Notes under the pieces: model-generated
The model's database searches: none
Seen by the model: the letters and a program-made list of their open reading frames with translations, nothing else
What the model was told of the DNA's origin: nothing
DNA from: Syngnathus acus
Lineage: Eukaryota > Chordata > Actinopteri > Syngnathiformes > Syngnathidae
NCBI RefSeq assembly: GCF_901709675.1
Contig: NC_051098.1
Span: 7,069,000 to 7,132,999, forward strand
Reading direction: 5' to 3'
Length of the DNA stretch: 64,000 nt
Translations under genes and position numbers: made by a program
In this document: in pieces, positions 60,964 through 64,000 of the stretch
Layout of the letters: the number at the start of each line of letters is the position of its first letter
How positions within the stretch are numbered: position 1 is the first letter of the stretch

Positions 60964-61150
60964 CGCGTTTGTGGCGAGGTTTGCGAGGTTCCGGTGTTTA
61001 AATGAAGCTCGTCAGTAGAGCAGCGGTGGAGCTCGTCACACACGTCTGACAGCCGCTCAACAACTGCGGTCCATAAATCCACTTATGCGCCGCGCCTGAC
61101 ACCAGACGGCGCTCCCGCTGCCCCGCGGAGCAACTCTTCATCTCACTGTG
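60964..61150 (-). promoter_or_regulatory. Probable SGCG non-coding first exon and promoter
   Basis: CpG-rich block, rare in this AT-rich interval. On minus it ends ACAAACGCG with donor GTGAGT (60963 downward), pairing with the acceptor at the SGCG ATG exon. Human SGCG also has a non-coding exon 1. The upstream edge is a guess. Confidence 0.5.
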
Positions 61151-61167
61151 CTTTGCACTGGAATACG

Positions 61168-61253
61168 TATATGAGAGAGCGAGAGAGAGAGCGAGAGAGA
61201 GCGCGAGAGAGAGAGAGAGGGAGAGAGAGCGCGCGAGAGAGAGAGCGAGAGAG
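61168..61253. repeat. (GA)n/GAGC microsatellite
   Basis: Interrupted GAGAGAGC array directly upstream of the proposed SGCG first exon (CT-rich on the SGCG strand). Confidence 0.95.
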
Positions 61254-62757
61254 ATGGAATGAGGAAGGGAGGGATGTGGTCAGTCCACATATGTTACACA
61301 TTTTTTTCACTGTTGTCATGAGTCCCCCAATCGTTTTTTCTGTCACAGATCGGTTTGCACATAATAAAATGTTAAAAATGTCATTAGACTGTTCATTTAG
61401 TCAAGTCTAATGGAAAAGTAGTGCTTTGGCATCATCTTGTCAAATCTGCAGCTGGAGTCACCAACATGCTGTTTGTGGGCAACAGGTGGGTGAGCCTGTT
61501 TTAAATTAAATAAATCAAATAATGTTCTAATGTAAAATTCTAAATAGATCAGCAATGGTGGGACATTGTGATTTCCGGGGACCATCTGAATATGTAAACT
61601 TCTTCACTTGAGTGCTGGTATTTACTTTTCTTGGGAATCGTATTTTTCCCCCCCAACTTGAGTGGCTGACTCGAGAGAAAGCAGTTGGCATCTTGGTTTA
61701 TTGAGATCTTGCTGTCGTGTAAGGCGGGGGCGCATTAACAACAATAGAATTAGAGAAATCAGATATTTTCCCCATCCCCAATTTTCTTAATTATTAGTGT
61801 AGTAGCTGGCCACAAATTAAATTTTTGGCAAATGTTCCTCTCCTTAAAATCTCAGACTTGCTATTTCCTTGCAAAATAACAGTTGGACAGGCATGCATCC
61901 TAATTGTTATTGAGGTCTGACTGTACGTATGTGGTATGTGAGATTAGCACTCAGACATGAACTTTTGTGGCCATATTTAATCTTTATATCCGTTTTCATT
62001 CATACACTTATGTTCATCATGGCTTTCTCAATAAGATGCTTCGCAAGTATTTTAAACAGTAGTTGTGTATAAAAATACTACTTTTTTGTAACAAAACATG
62101 TTCTTTATCTTGTCTTGCAATTTGTTAATCTTTATTATCAAAATTAGTACCATGCTATTAAAGCCATCATTATTTGACCTTAAAAACCATCATGAGTCTA
62201 CTCTGGAATTTCTAACGAGAACAGCGTTTTAACTGTTGCGATGGCAACTCCTCACCTGCAAGCTCATGTTTATCAAATGGAGATTTACTTAATATAAAAA
62301 TAAAATATAATTAAAATAAATTATTTTAAAAATATAAATAAAAATAATAGATAAAATATTGATAATAACTGAGACATCAACAAAGGCTTTGTGCTTGTAT
62401 ATAATGAAGACCTTTTTTTCTCATTTGGTGATACAGCTTATCAATATCTTAGTGTTTCACTGCCTGTGGCTTTAAAAAGATAACAGCAGAGAATCGAACT
62501 CCAAAGAGGCACCCAGTTAGAATGATCCAACATGAACTAAAACAAGACCACTGGATGTCCCCTGTGTGCCATAGTAGGATAGCATTACAAAGTAAGAAAC
62601 ATTTAGCGAGTGGAGATGGTCTGAGTGGGAAGATCAGAATGCTTCCTTGGCGCATGACCACGAGAGAATTCTAACAGCCATGAAATGTTCTTGTTTGCAG
62701 TATTGAGCGTGATTTTCCATCCATACAAATAAAAGAGTCAAAGCTTTGTCTTTACAT
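61254..62757. other. Intergenic interval SGCG/RPS25
   Basis: AT-rich, no gene or intact repeat recognised. AT-only tracts at 62285-62365. Confidence 0.5.
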
Positions 62758-62763
62758 TTTATT
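62758..62763 (-). promoter_or_regulatory. Poly(A) signal AATAAA for RPS25
   Basis: TTTATT on +, about 110 bp past the RPS25 stop; gives a short 3' UTR typical of ribosomal protein genes. Confidence 0.65.
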
Positions 62764-62873
62764 TAACTTCCATTACAAAGGAAACGAGAGAACCTGAAAA
62801 AGAGAACAATGACAGGTGAGAGGAAGCTCTCGAAGGAAAACATTTGGGCATCCTCTTTATAGATGTTACCTGA

Positions 62874-62968
62874 TTATGCTTTCTCAGCAGCTGCCTCCTC
62901 ATCTCCGCCCTTGGTGTTACGCGTGTAGATGAGCTGGGCTCTGTGTTTAGACACGAGCTTGATCATGC
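62874..62968 (-). CDS. RPS25: RPS25 last exon
   Basis: Encodes [20 protein letters not shown], then [11 protein letters not shown]. Acceptor TTTTACAG. Confidence 0.96.
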
Positions 62969-63989
62969 CTGTAAAAACACAGCGCACACACGCATTTAAA
63001 CTCTTTAGCTTCATTTAGATGTTTCGAGTATGTAGAGCATGTGAGCATTGATTTCAACTGTCACCTACAAATGTATCCTGAGCAAATGGGAGTGCAAAAG
63101 GACTCCGGCAAAGTTTAAGTAGTAGGACACAGCCAATAAAGTGCTCTTGTAAAAATGTGACATTTCGCTACAATTTTGTGGAAAACGAGACAGTGATCAT
63201 TACCTTGAATCCAATTTTTAGTTTTAATGACTACGATAAAAACGGAATGTAACAATCTAATCGTACCTACACTGTTTTCAGCACTGAGGGCGGTGCACAT
63301 TCAATTTGTAAACAAAAAAAACTTGGAAGCGCTAGATCCCCCATGGTTTAACAAGCATACACATTCTAAAGACGTCCTACTGTGGAACAGTCCAAGTTGA
63401 AAGTTCCTAAATTTCGAGTTCCTCCACAACTTAGGTTAAGTTAAATTTCACGCCACACAAATTTTGTAAAAATGCCATCTGTGACATCAGTTCCCATCAC
63501 TAAACCTCATTTCAGTCTTTACTTGTATGCCTATGATAAAAAAAAAAAGCTTACACTTTTAAACAAGTTTTAGTTACATTTGAGAAATACCAGTTTCAAC
63601 AATGATGCAATTTGTAGAAAATAATAAGTTATGAATGGGAATTGTCCTTGTAAAATTTTAAATTGTAGGCTGACTAGCACATCTTAATAGATGGTCACAT
63701 TTTGAGTTACTACTGTTTTAGATGTTCATTGCTGCTCATTTGGCCTTTCAATTTTTCAGCTGAAATTAAAATAAACAAATAATAATAATCACGTGGTAAG
63801 TTCACCTTTAGCAAGCAGTTCCTGCAGGGCGTTCCTGGCCAAGGAGCCACGGATCTTCAGCCTCTCAGACACAACGGCAGGTGTGATAAGCTTGTAGTTG
63901 GGAACTTCTTTGTACAGCTTTTCGTAGGTGGCCTTGTCGAAGAGGATCAGGTTGTTCAGCTTGTCCCTCACTTTTCCTTTGGACCACTT
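62874..63989 (-). CDS. RPS25: 40S ribosomal protein S25 (eS25), last two exons
   Basis: Small-subunit ribosomal protein of the head region, needed for some IRES-driven initiation. Exons (minus) 63989-63806 and 62968-62874. It reads [20 protein letters not shown], then [52 protein letters not shown], and ends EEAAAEKA with TAA at 62876-62874. The lysine-rich N-terminus lies beyond the right edge; an acceptor (TTTGAGCAG) at 63992-63990 shows the boundary. The introns and clean frame argue against a retrocopy. Confidence 0.96.
62969..63805 (-). other. RPS25 intron
   Basis: 0.84 kb, AT-rich. I looked for C/D or H/ACA snoRNA features, common in ribosomal protein introns, and saw none convincing. 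Confidence 0.5.
63806..63989 (-). CDS. RPS25: RPS25 penultimate exon
   Basis: Encodes [20 protein letters not shown] to ALQELLAKG. Acceptor GAGCAG, donor GTGAAC. Confidence 0.96.
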
Positions 63990-64000
63990 CTGCTCAAACA

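Overview
The window is nuclear DNA of a ray-finned (teleost) fish. It contains multi-exon genes with GT/AG introns and vertebrate protein families. The interspersed repeats are of teleost type: a tRNA-headed SINE with a (TGGA)n tail, hAT-like and other MITEs, and long GT/CT/GA/AATAT microsatellites. I cannot name the species.

Five protein-coding genes are supported, in this order: MIPEP (+, 3' part, 1-9449), TNFRSF19 (-, complete coding region apart from an uncertain last exon, 11695-21312), SACS (+, complete, 26912-46668), SGCG (-, complete, 49538-53950, with a probable non-coding first exon near 60964) and RPS25 (-, last two exons, 62874-63989; it continues past the window edge). MIPEP-TNFRSF19-SACS-SGCG is the order and relative orientation known from human chromosome 13q12, here in a few tens of kilobases. 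RPS25 is not part of that human block (human RPS25 is on 11q), so the SGCG/RPS25 junction is a synteny breakpoint between the lineages.

The gene models were built by eye from splice sites and reading phase. The nine SACS coding exons sum to 13,746 nt (4,581 aa plus stop), almost the length of human sacsin, with a single 11.5-kb last exon. The seven SGCG coding exons sum to 870 nt (289 aa; human 291). The MIPEP phases close exactly on a stop codon. The C-terminal exon of TNFRSF19 is the weakest part of the models.

Between the genes: MIPEP and TNFRSF19 converge (about 9.45-11.0 kb). TNFRSF19 and SACS diverge from a 5-kb interval (about 22-26.9 kb). That interval holds a SINE with a perfect 13-bp target duplication, an NRF1-type palindrome and, on the minus strand, fragments that look like a decayed copy of the NDT80/MYRF DNA-binding domain. 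SACS and SGCG converge at about 47.7-48.5 kb. SGCG intron 1 holds the most unusual structure in the window: a 4.1-kb composite inverted repeat with hAT-like ends and an almost perfect 8-bp target duplication. Inside it are tRNA-like modules and a 236-bp hairpin-bearing tandem repeat.

The genes do not form one pathway. They are a mitochondrial presequence-processing peptidase, a TNF-receptor family member, a giant co-chaperone, a muscle membrane glycoprotein and a small-subunit ribosomal protein. I found no CRISPR array, operon or clearly new multi-gene system.
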